From the NCBI GenBank assembly GCA_038326025.1, contig JBBQJP010000006.1, positions 51,302-115,301 on the forward strand: 64,000 bases of DNA. The letters run 5' to 3'. Each line of letters opens with the position of its first letter. Position 1 is the stretch's first letter. The position numbers and the translations under genes are program-made. The DNA comes from CAISIP01 sp038326025. Lineage in GTDB: Bacteria > Pseudomonadota > Gammaproteobacteria > Burkholderiales > Burkholderiaceae_C. Below the pieces are notes generated by a model that had not been told where the DNA came from, did no database searches, and worked only from the letters and a program-made list of their open reading frames with translations. This document shows, one piece after another, positions 8,362-16,156 of the stretch.

Positions 8362-9282
8362 ATGATGCAGACAAAAATGCAACGACGTCGGGTGATAGCG
8401 CTTGCTGCCGGAGCCTGGGGCGTTACTGCCGGAGTGCCGGCGCTGGCGCAAAACTTGCCGGATCTGTTGCACAAATCCATCCCGTCCAGTGCCGAGGCAA
8501 TACCTGTCGTGGGCCTGGGCAGCTGGATCACCTTCAATGTCGGTGACGATCCGCCCGCGCGCAAACGCTGCATGGCCGTGATGCGCGCATTTTTCGACGC
8601 GGGTGGTCGCATGATCGACTCGTCGCCCATGTATGGCTCGTCGCAGCCGGTGATCGGTCAGGCGCTGGCACAGCTCGATGCCCGCGCCACCGTGTTCTCG
8701 GCCGACAAGGTCTGGACCTCGGGCGACGGCGCGACCCAGATCGAGGCGTCTCGCCGGCACTGGGGTGTGCCACGTTTCGATTTGCTGCAGGTACACAATC
8801 TCGTAGCCTGGCGCACACAGCTGCCGTTGCTGTTCGAGCGCAAGCGTGCCGGCCAGCTGCGTTATGTCGGTGTCACGACATCGGACGGACGACGCCACGA
8901 CGAGATCGAACGGGTGATGCGCGAACAGCCGATTGACTTCGTTCAGGTGACCTACAACATCCTGGACCGCACGGTCGAGCAACGCATCCTGCCGCTGGCG
9001 CGCGAGCGCGGAATCGCCGTCATCGCCAACCGGCCATTTCGAGAAGGTGTACTGATACGTGCGCTGCAGCGGCATCCGCTACCGGCCTGGGCGTCTGAGA
9101 TCGGCTGCAGCAACTGGCCTCAGTTTCTGCTCAAGTTCATCGTCTCGCACCCGGACGTAAGCTGCGCGATACCGGCCACCAGCCGTGTCGACCATGTACG
9201 CGAGAACATGGGCGCAGCGCGCGGGTCTTTGCCCGATGCCGCCATGCGCAAACGCATGGCCGATACCGTGAACGCCCTGTGA
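8362..9282 (+). CDS. aldo/keto reductase with Tat-like signal
   Basis: The protein is about 306 residues and resembles the aldo/keto reductase (TIM-barrel) family. The catalytic tetrad is visible: Asp and Tyr in IDSSPMYG, Lys in SADKVW and His in LQVHNL. The N-terminus QRRRVIALAAG plus a hydrophobic stretch ending in PALAQ looks like a twin-arginine export signal, so it is probably a periplasmic NAD(P)H-linked or cofactor-bound enzyme. The frame extends to an ATG at 8320, but 8362 or 8377 best suit a Tat signal, and no site has a strong ribosome-binding sequence. Substrate unknown. Confidence 0.85.
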   Translation: MMQTKMQRRRVIALAAGAWGVTAGVPALAQNLPDLLHKSIPSSAEAIPVVGLGSWITFNVGDDPPARKRCMAVMRAFFDAGGRMIDSSPMYGSSQPVIGQALAQLDARATVFSADKVWTSGDGATQIEASRRHWGVPRFDLLQVHNLVAWRTQLPLLFERKRAGQLRYVGVTTSDGRRHDEIERVMREQPIDFVQVTYNILDRTVEQRILPLARERGIAVIANRPFREGVLIRALQRHPLPAWASEIGCSNWPQFLLKFIVSHPDVSCAIPATSRVDHVRENMGAARGSLPDAAMRKRMADTVNAL

Positions 9283-9367
9283 CGGGCCAGGCGATCGCCG
9301 CCGACGCGCCATGCCGCCAGCTGGTTTGGAGAGCGCTGGCGGCGCGTGTGATGGCCGGAGCCTGCGC

Positions 9368-10093
9368 ATGAATGTCTGGTGGACCTACGACGTCTCGGAT
9401 TTCCTGATGTTCGCGCCGAGCACCTGGTATCGGCTGTTCGAACTGCACAACCTCGCCTGGTGGCCGCTGCAACTGGTGATGATGGCGCTGGCTTGTGGCC
9501 TGTTGTGGGCCATCAGCCGACGGCTGCGCGGGGCGCTGCCGTTGGCGCTGGCGCTGACCGGCGCTGCCTTGCTGTTCGTGGCGGGAGCATTTTTTTGGCA
9601 GCGGCTGGCGCAGATCCATCTTGCGGCGCCCTGGTTTGCGCTGGCGTTCGCGGCGCAAGGCCTGCTGCTGCTGATATTTGCGCTGCTGCGTCGGCACGCG
9701 CTCGGGTTGGGCCCGCCGAACGCGGCTGGGCGGGTCGGCATCGGCTTGCTGGCGGCTGCGGTGTTTTTGTATCCGGCCTGCTCGCTGATATGGATGCGGC
9801 CAATGCAACAGGCCGAGTGGATTGCGCTGGCGCCCGACCCGACGATGCTGGCAACACTGGGGGTACTCTTGTCGCTGTGGCGCTGTGAGGGACTGCGTCG
9901 GCCTGGCCTGACCTGGCTGTTGCTATCGATCGTGCCGCTGGCCTGGTGTGCGATCACGGGCGCCACGTTGTGGGCGCTGGCCGCGCCCGACTGGTGGCTG
10001 ATGCCCATGGCCGGTGCGCTGGCCATTCTCGCGGCTGGCTGGCAGGCCACAATTAGGGGACCCTTCTACGTGGGGCGAAGGGGGCATTGCTGA
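9368..10093 (+). CDS. DUF6064-type integral membrane protein
   Basis: This 241-residue protein has six or seven hydrophobic helices, and its N-terminus (MNVWWTYDVSDFLMFAP) with the following Trp-rich stretch matches my memory of DUF6064 proteins. The start at 9368 has GGAG upstream; the longer frame from 9311 adds a polar stretch unlike the family. The last 14 residues are charged and glycine-rich rather than membrane-like, and that coding stretch is near-repetitive (GGGGAC, GGGGCG, GGGGGC), so the natural C-terminus may have been altered. Function unknown. Confidence 0.7.
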   Translation: MNVWWTYDVSDFLMFAPSTWYRLFELHNLAWWPLQLVMMALACGLLWAISRRLRGALPLALALTGAALLFVAGAFFWQRLAQIHLAAPWFALAFAAQGLLLLIFALLRRHALGLGPPNAAGRVGIGLLAAAVFLYPACSLIWMRPMQQAEWIALAPDPTMLATLGVLLSLWRCEGLRRPGLTWLLLSIVPLAWCAITGATLWALAAPDWWLMPMAGALAILAAGWQATIRGPFYVGRRGHC

Positions 10094-10284
10094 CACGGGC
10101 TCAAAGCCTTTGTACGCGCATGGTCATGCAGTAGACTTCAATCTGACACCGTCGTCGCGCGCGATCTCAATGCTTGCACGGGCGCATTTGATGTTGGTTT
10201 GCCAACCCGGTCAAACAGCCCGACTCTTGACGAAAGCCAATCATCAATTTTCCGCCGCTGCCCGACGACCACGCCATCGCCGCC

Positions 10285-12078
10285 ATGATCCTGACGGTGG
10301 TGGCGCTGGTTCTTTTCACCCGCGAGAAGATTCCGCTGGAGACGTCGAGCATGACGGTTCTGGCTTTGCTGGCGGTTGGGTTCGAACTCTTTCCCTACAG
10401 CGCAAACGGGCGCAGCGTGCATGCCGTGGACTTCTTTCATGGATTCGGGCACGAGGCACTGATTGCGGTGTGCGCACTGATGGTTGTGGGCCAGGGGCTG
10501 GTGCGCACCGGTGCGCTCGAACCTCTGGGTCGCACGCTGGCCAGCCTGTGGCGGGCCGGGCCAATTCTGGCCATGCTGCTCACACTGACGGTGGCGGCGG
10601 TGCTCAGCGCGTTCGTCAACAACACGCCCATCGTCGTGTTGCTGTTGCCGGTGCTCATCAATGTGGCCTTGCGCACCGGCACCTCGCCGTCCAAGGTGCT
10701 GATGCCGGTGGGGCTGGCCACGCTGATCGGCGGGGCCTCGACCACGATCGGCACCTCGACCAACCTGCTGGTTGTGGCCGTGGCGGCGGACATGGACTTG
10801 CCAACGCTGGGGATGTTCTCGTTCGTGTTGCCCGCTGCGATGGCGGGTGCGGTAGGCATCGTGTTCCTGTGTTTCATGGCGCCCCGGCTGCTGCCGGATC
10901 GCAGCACTCCGCTGACGGACAGTTCGCGCAGGGTGTTCACCGCGCATCTGCGCATTTCCAAGGGCAGCTTCGCCGAGGGCAAGACACTTTCGCAAGCGGT
11001 GGAACGCGCCGGCGGTGACATGCACGTGGTGCGCATCCAGCGCGGCTCGGGCACCTACGTGGTGAGTTTTCCCGATGCGGTGTTGCGCGCCGATGACCGA
11101 TTGCTGCTGACCGATACCCCGGCGAATCTCAAGCAGTTCGAGACTGCGCTCGGCGGCACGTTGTACTCCGGCGATGTCGAGGTCGACGAGGAACATCCGC
11201 TGGACGCCGAGGACCAGCAGATCTCCGAGATCGTGGTGATCGAGGGTTCGACCATCGAGGGCGCGACCTTGAAACAACTGCAGTTCGTCGACCGCTACCA
11301 GTTGGTCGTGCTGGCACTGCACCGGTCGGGCAAGGAGATGGTGACGCTGGGCAAAGGCAAGGGCATGGGCGATGTGCGGCTGCTGGCAGGTGACGTGCTG
11401 CTGGTGCAGGGTTCCGCCGAGCAGGTTGCCAAGTTGCGTAGCGACGATCAGTTTCTGGTGCTTGACGCCACCGCCGACCTGCCGCACAACAAGAAGTCGC
11501 CCACGGCCATCCTGATCATGACTGGCGTGATCCTGATCGCCGCCTTCGGCATCCTGCCCATCTCGGTGAGCGCGGTGGTCGGCGTATTGTTGATGATTGC
11601 CTCGCGCTGCCTCAACTGGCGCGAGGTCGGCGAGGCCTTGAACACCCAGGTGATTCTGATCGTGGTGGCGAGCCTGGGACTGGGCCTGGCATTGCTGCGC
11701 ACCGGTGGGGCCGAGTATCTGGCCCAGGTCTTCGTGGCGGCCAGCTTCGGTGCGTCGCCGATGGTCGTGCTCGGTGGTTTGGTGCTGCTGATGGGCGTAC
11801 TGACGAATGTCGTGTCCAGCAACGCCGCGGCCGTGATCGGCACGCCGATTGCGGTGAGCATCGCGCAGCAGATCGGCCAGCCTGCCGAGCCCTTCGTGCT
11901 GGCGGTGATCTTCGGCTCCAACCTCTGTTATGCCACGCCATTGGCGCACAAGATCAACGTGCTGGTGATGGGAGCCGGTGGCTACTCCTTTGGTGACTTT
12001 TCGCGGGTGGGAATCCCGCTGGCGCTGATCATGTGGCTGGCCTATACTTTCGCGTTGGGGTTCGTCTACGGGTTGTAG
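10285..12078 (+). CDS. SLC13/DASS-type transporter with two RCK_C domains
   Basis: The 597-residue protein has two membrane halves (about residues 1-205 and 405-597) flanking two cytoplasmic TrkA-C (RCK_C) domains (about 215-300 and 305-390). Transporter loops FVNNTPIVVLLLP and GTSTNLL in the first half, and NVVSSNAAAVIGTP in the second, match the sodium:dicarboxylate/sulfate (SLC13) superfamily. Bacterial members with RCK_C inserts are thought to carry anions such as sulfate or dicarboxylates. The first in-frame ATG is 10285, after an in-frame TGA near 10228. The 15 or so codons between them read like the usual N-terminus (FPPLPDDHAIAA), so the true start may be non-standard or upstream sequence may have changed. 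Confidence 0.88.
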   Translation: MILTVVALVLFTREKIPLETSSMTVLALLAVGFELFPYSANGRSVHAVDFFHGFGHEALIAVCALMVVGQGLVRTGALEPLGRTLASLWRAGPILAMLLTLTVAAVLSAFVNNTPIVVLLLPVLINVALRTGTSPSKVLMPVGLATLIGGASTTIGTSTNLLVVAVAADMDLPTLGMFSFVLPAAMAGAVGIVFLCFMAPRLLPDRSTPLTDSSRRVFTAHLRISKGSFAEGKTLSQAVERAGGDMHVVRIQRGSGTYVVSFPDAVLRADDRLLLTDTPANLKQFETALGGTLYSGDVEVDEEHPLDAEDQQISEIVVIEGSTIEGATLKQLQFVDRYQLVVLALHRSGKEMVTLGKGKGMGDVRLLAGDVLLVQGSAEQVAKLRSDDQFLVLDATADLPHNKKSPTAILIMTGVILIAAFGILPISVSAVVGVLLMIASRCLNWREVGEALNTQVILIVVASLGLGLALLRTGGAEYLAQVFVAASFGASPMVVLGGLVLLMGVLTNVVSSNAAAVIGTPIAVSIAQQIGQPAEPFVLAVIFGSNLCYATPLAHKINVLVMGAGGYSFGDFSRVGIPLALIMWLAYTFALGFVYGL

Positions 12079-12100
12079 GCGAGGTTGTGCAGCGGTCGGC

Positions 12101-12129
12101 GTGACACTGATTGAACCATGGCTTATAGT
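12101..12129 (+). promoter_or_regulatory. sigma-70-like promoter for small coiled-coil gene
   Basis: GTGACA at 12101-12106 and TATAGT at 12124-12129 each match five of six consensus bases and are separated by an ideal 17 bases. Transcription would begin near 12136, about 22 bases before the ATG at 12158. Confidence 0.65.
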
Positions 12130-12157
12130 GGTTTCAGACCATCCACCAGGAGACACC

Positions 12158-12424
12158 ATGTCGGACGAAGAAGTCGTCGAGAAAACCCCGCTGGACAAGT
12201 CCCGCGACATCATCGCCCAGATGAAGGAGATGGAGCATTACGCCCGGTCCAACATCGAACGGCTGACCGCCCACTGGCTGCAGATCGACGACGAGCTCAA
12301 GCAGAAGGACATCGCCAAGAAGGTCGAGGGCCTGCTGACGCAGCAAAATGCGTTGCAGGAAGCACTGGCGGCCACCATCGCCGACTACGAAGAACTCTGC
12401 ACCAGTCTCGAACCCAAGACCTGA
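12158..12424 (+). CDS. 88-residue coiled-coil protein, unknown function
   Basis: The product is acidic, lacks a signal peptide or membrane segment, and is mostly predicted helix with heptad-like hydrophobic spacing from about residue 15 to 80. I recognise no family. AGGAGA lies 7 bases before the ATG, and a good sigma-70-like promoter is at 12101-12129, so it is probably expressed as its own transcript. It is convergent with malQ, 42 bases away; a CAGCCG/CGGCTG hairpin (12441-12457) lies between the two. Confidence 0.7.
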   Translation: MSDEEVVEKTPLDKSRDIIAQMKEMEHYARSNIERLTAHWLQIDDELKQKDIAKKVEGLLTQQNALQEALAATIADYEELCTSLEPKT

Positions 12425-12466
12425 GGTTTTGCTTGCCGCTCAGCCGTGTGTCGGCTGCAGCGTGCA

Positions 12467-13957
12467 CTAACCCCGCCGGTACAAACCGCAAAGTCGCTTC
12501 AGCCGCGCAGCATGCTCCGGTCGCACCTGCTCCCAGGTAAAGCGCCACTCCCAGTAGCCCTCTTCCTTGCCCGGCAGGTTCATGCGGTGTTCGGCTCCGA
12601 GTGCAAGCACGTCCTGCATCGGATGGATGGCGGTGTCGGCCACGCTGGCGCAGGCGGCGCGGATCAGGTCCCACGCAATGTCATGGCCGCTGATGGCCAG
12701 GTAGTCACACACATGGGCGCGTTCGGCTGCGCTGGCGTGCTGCCACCAACCGACGCTGGTGTTGTTGTCGTGTGTGCCGGCGTAGACCACGGTGTTGGCT
12801 ACGTAGTTGTGGGGCAGGTAGGTGTTGGCGTTGTCACCACCGAAAGCGAACTGCAGCACGCGCATGCCGGGCAGGTCGAATTCATTGCGCAGTGCGTCCA
12901 CCTCGGGGGTGATCACGCCCAGGTCTTCGGCAATGATGGGCAACTTGCCCAATGCAGCTTCTACCGCCTGGAACAAGGCGGCGCCGGGCCCGGGCATCCA
13001 GCGCCCGACAACGGCGGTAGGTTCGTTCGCCGGGATTTCCCAGTATGCGACAAAGCCGCGGAAATGGTCGATGCGTACGACATCCACCAGCTCGACGGTA
13101 CGGCGCAGACGTTCGGTCCACCAGGCGTAACCTTCGGCCGCGTGCGCGTCCCAACGGTACAGCGGGTTGCCCCAGCGCTGGCCGGTGGCGCTGAAATAGT
13201 CGGGGGGCACGCCGGCCACCACCTGCGGCCGGCCGTCTGCGCCCAGTTCGAACAATTCCTGCCGCGACCAGACATCCGCGCTCTGGTACGCCACGAAAAT
13301 CGGCGCGTCTCCGACGATCCGCACGCCGCGGCCATTGGCATAGGCCTTGAGTCGCGACCATTGGTCGAAGAAGCACCATTGGCAAAACTTCCAGAATGCG
13401 ATCGCCTCGGCATATTGCGCACTTGCCTGGCGCAGGGCCTGGGCATCGCGGCGCACGAATTTTGGCTCCCAGTCGCTCCAGAGCTGCCACGCATGGGCGT
13501 CGGCCAGCGCCATGAAAAGGGCGTAGTCATCGAGCCAGTCAGCCTGGCGCAGACAGAAAACATCGAAGGCGCTTCGATCGTCGGCGCGGGCGTCGCTCGC
13601 AAAGGTGGTGGCGGCGCGGCGCAGGCGCTCCATACGCCAGGGAACGACGGCCGCGAAATCCAGACGCTGCTGCCCAAACGCTTGCGCCGGCACAATATCG
13701 TCCGCCTGCAGCCAGCCACGTTGTTGCAACCCGGCCAGATCAATCAGCAGCACGTTGCCGGCAAAGGCCGAACTGCTCATGTAGGGGGAGTTGCCGGGCC
13801 CGATGCCACCCAGTGGCAGGATTTGCCACAGGTTTTGACCGGCAGATACCAGCCAGTCAACGAAATGGATGGCGGCAGCACCCAGGTCCCCCGATCCATG
13901 GGGCCCTGGCAGACTGGTCGGATGCAGCAGGATGCCACTGGCGCGCGGGAAGGTCAT
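12467..13957 (-). CDS. malQ: 4-alpha-glucanotransferase (amylomaltase)
   Basis: This 496-residue GH77 enzyme moves alpha-1,4-glucan segments between maltodextrins, releasing glucose. Family marks are GILLHPTSLPG at the N-terminus, SPYMSSSAFAGN, the nucleophile Asp in VRIDHFRGF (about residue 294), acid/base Glu in AEDLGVITPEV (about 341) and GTHDNNT. The start is the ATG overlapping the glgX stop (ATGA, 13954-13957), because the extra codons of the longer frame come from glgX. As last gene of glgP-glgB-glgX-malQ it recycles short maltodextrins left after phosphorolysis and debranching. Confidence 0.96.
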   Translation of the reverse strand: MTFPRASGILLHPTSLPGPHGSGDLGAAAIHFVDWLVSAGQNLWQILPLGGIGPGNSPYMSSSAFAGNVLLIDLAGLQQRGWLQADDIVPAQAFGQQRLDFAAVVPWRMERLRRAATTFASDARADDRSAFDVFCLRQADWLDDYALFMALADAHAWQLWSDWEPKFVRRDAQALRQASAQYAEAIAFWKFCQWCFFDQWSRLKAYANGRGVRIVGDAPIFVAYQSADVWSRQELFELGADGRPQVVAGVPPDYFSATGQRWGNPLYRWDAHAAEGYAWWTERLRRTVELVDVVRIDHFRGFVAYWEIPANEPTAVVGRWMPGPGAALFQAVEAALGKLPIIAEDLGVITPEVDALRNEFDLPGMRVLQFAFGGDNANTYLPHNYVANTVVYAGTHDNNTSVGWWQHASAAERAHVCDYLAISGHDIAWDLIRAACASVADTAIHPMQDVLALGAEHRMNLPGKEEGYWEWRFTWEQVRPEHAARLKRLCGLYRRG

Positions 13958-16059
13958 GGCTCGAAGGCGGCGAACAGCATCAGGCTGTGGGCTGCCACTT
14001 CCAGCGACACAGGGTCGCTGCCCTGCCAATGGGCCTGACCACGCGCGTCCGACGTGTCCAGAAGCGCTTGCCACGCGCCGACCGGGAGTTGGAAATTCTC
14101 GGGCTTCTGGCCGGCGTTGAAGAGCAGCAGCAAGGGAGCCGAGGCGCCACCGGGTTGACCAATCAGGCAGCCCAGCGCGCGCGATTGCGGATGGTGCCAG
14201 GCTTCGCCTTGCAGCGCGCTGCCGTCGGGCTCCAGCCAGGCCAGATCGTGTTGGCCCAGCGGGTCGGTGAGGCCGCTATACCAGTCGTTGGAGAACGGTC
14301 GTGTGGTCTGGCGCAGTTCCAGCAAGTGCGCACAAAACGCGGTCAGGTCCTGGTCGGCTTCGGACCAGTTGATCCAACTGGTGGCGTTGTCCTGGCAATA
14401 CGGGTTGTTGTTGCCACCCGCCGAATGCCCGAGCTCGTCACCGGCGCACAACATCGGCGTGCCTTGCGAGAGTAGCGTGCTGGCGAGCAACACTCGCTGC
14501 AGCCGGGCACGCAACCGGTTCACATCGGCATCGCTGCTGGGGCCTTCCACGCCGCAATTGAAGCTCAGGTTGTGGCCGTGCCCGTCGCGGTTGTCCTCGC
14601 CGTTGGCCAGGTTGTGGCGCTGGTTGTAGCTCACCAGGTCGCGCAGCGCGAAGCCGTCGTGCGCCACCACGAAATTGACCGATTCGCTGGGCAGGCGATG
14701 CCGTGCCTGGAACACATCGCTGGATGCGCACAGGCGTTGCGCAAACTCGGCGCGCGTGGCCGGTGGCGCATGTGGCGAATCCGGGTTGTGGTGACCTGAG
14801 AGCCAGAAACTGCGCACCGTGTCGCGAAACTTGTCGTTCCACTCCATCCAGCCGCGCGGAAAACCGCCGACCTGGTAACCGTCCGGGCCGACGTCCCAGG
14901 GTTCGGCAATCATCTTGACAGTCGACAGCACCGGGTCCTGCGCCACGGCCGTGAAGAAAGCTCCACTGCGGTCGAAACCATGCTCGTCCCGACCCAGCAC
15001 CGTTGCCAGATCGAAGCGGAATCCGTCGACATGCATGTCGGACACCCAGTAACGCAGGCTGTCCATCACCAGTCGCAACACATGCGGGCTGCGGATATTG
15101 AGCGTGTTGCCGCAACCGGTGTGGTTCTCGTAATTCTGCAGCGCATCGCCGTCGAGCCGGTAATAGCCCAGGTTGTCGAGTCCGCGAAAACTGATTGTCG
15201 GACCGTCTCCGCCCGACTCGGCCGTGTGGTTGAACACCACATCCAGAATGACCTCGATGCCCGCCAAATGCAGGTCGCGCACCATGGAGCGGAATTCGTT
15301 GCGTGCACCCTCTCCCGTCGGCGCACTGGCCAGCGCAGGATTGACGCAAAAAAACGCGATGCTGTTGTAGCCCCAGTAATTGCGCAGATGCATGGCGGCC
15401 AGGCGTTCCTCGTCCAGCGCATAGTGCACCGGCAACAGGCTGACGGCCGTAACGCCCAGTCGCTGCAGATGGGCGATGCTCGCAGGATGGGCCAAGCCCG
15501 CGAAGCTTCCGCGCAGGGGCTCCGGCACGGCCTCGTGCAACATCGAAAAGCCCTTGACATGCATCTCGTACAACACCGTTGCCGCGTCGGCGGTGTGTGG
15601 CGCGCGGTCGTCGCCCCAATCGAAGTGGTCCTGCACCACGCGCGCCTTGAGTGCAAACGGCGCATTGTCGTGATCGTTGCGCTGCAGGAGGTGTTGGCGG
15701 TCGGCGCCAAAATGCGCGTCGCGCCATTTGAAATCACCGACCACTTCGCGTGCGTACGGATCGAGCAGCAGTTTGTCCGAATTGAACAACAAGCCGTGCT
15801 CTGGATGCCAGGGACCGTGGGCACGCAGGCCATAGATCAGGCCAGGGCCGGTGTCGGGCAGATAACCGTGCCAGACATCACCGCTGCGCGCCGGCAAATC
15901 CAGACGACGCACCTCGTGTTCGCCGGTGGCGTCGAACAGACACAACTCGACGCGATGCGCGCCACCCGAGACGACCGCAAAATTCACGCCCTGCCCGTCG
16001 ACAAACGCGCCCAACGGCCACGCGCGGCCGGGCAGCATCTCAATGCCATTGGCGATCAT
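13954..16059 (-). CDS. glgX: glycogen debranching enzyme
   Basis: This 701-residue enzyme hydrolyses alpha-1,6 branches of phosphorylase-trimmed glycogen. It has an N-terminal CBM48-like domain, then a GH13 barrel with DVVFNHT, nucleophile Asp in GFRFDLAT (about residue 348), Glu in IAEPWDVGP (about 383) and VAHDGF. The frame extends further upstream, but GGAGGA lies just before the ATG at 16057-16059, and upstream sequence belongs to the ATGA-linked small frames between glgB and glgX. Its stop overlaps malQ. It acts between GlgP and MalQ in glycogen breakdown. Confidence 0.96.
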   Translation of the reverse strand: MIANGIEMLPGRAWPLGAFVDGQGVNFAVVSGGAHRVELCLFDATGEHEVRRLDLPARSGDVWHGYLPDTGPGLIYGLRAHGPWHPEHGLLFNSDKLLLDPYAREVVGDFKWRDAHFGADRQHLLQRNDHDNAPFALKARVVQDHFDWGDDRAPHTADAATVLYEMHVKGFSMLHEAVPEPLRGSFAGLAHPASIAHLQRLGVTAVSLLPVHYALDEERLAAMHLRNYWGYNSIAFFCVNPALASAPTGEGARNEFRSMVRDLHLAGIEVILDVVFNHTAESGGDGPTISFRGLDNLGYYRLDGDALQNYENHTGCGNTLNIRSPHVLRLVMDSLRYWVSDMHVDGFRFDLATVLGRDEHGFDRSGAFFTAVAQDPVLSTVKMIAEPWDVGPDGYQVGGFPRGWMEWNDKFRDTVRSFWLSGHHNPDSPHAPPATRAEFAQRLCASSDVFQARHRLPSESVNFVVAHDGFALRDLVSYNQRHNLANGEDNRDGHGHNLSFNCGVEGPSSDADVNRLRARLQRVLLASTLLSQGTPMLCAGDELGHSAGGNNNPYCQDNATSWINWSEADQDLTAFCAHLLELRQTTRPFSNDWYSGLTDPLGQHDLAWLEPDGSALQGEAWHHPQSRALGCLIGQPGGASAPLLLLFNAGQKPENFQLPVGAWQALLDTSDARGQAHWQGSDPVSLEVAAHSLMLFAAFEP

Positions 16060-16094
16060 TCGGATTCCTCCGCGCAAAACGCTGCGGCGCTCAT
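16056..16094 (-). CDS. 12-codon linker frame between glgB and glgX (second)
   Basis: This frame starts at an ATG overlapping the stop of the preceding 21-codon frame and its stop overlaps the glgX start, each as ATGA. Its coding sequence includes the glgX ribosome site GGAGGA. The product (MSAAAFCAEESE) is probably not functional; the frame may matter as a ribosome relay. Confidence 0.3.
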   Translation of the reverse strand: MSAAAFCAEESE

Positions 16095-16156
16095 CCGGCA
16101 TCCTCCATGCTGCGCATTGCGGAATTCGCCCTTGGGAACGGCCCGGCGGCGCTCAT
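16091..16156 (-). repeat. junction repeat with 21-codon relay frame (glgB/glgX copy)
   Basis: This copy is similar to the tandem repeat at 51622-51740: both run from ATGAGC through CGCCGGGCCG, CCCAAGG, CGAAT, then TGCGCAGCATG. It encodes 21 codons whose ATG overlaps the glgB stop and whose TGA overlaps the next small frame. Compared with the yej copy it has 2-base and 1-base insertions that together keep the frame open. The translated core (PRANSAMRSM) resembles the yej one (PKANTVVRSM). GGAGG lies inside it near the 3' end. Expression and function are unproven. Confidence 0.65.
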
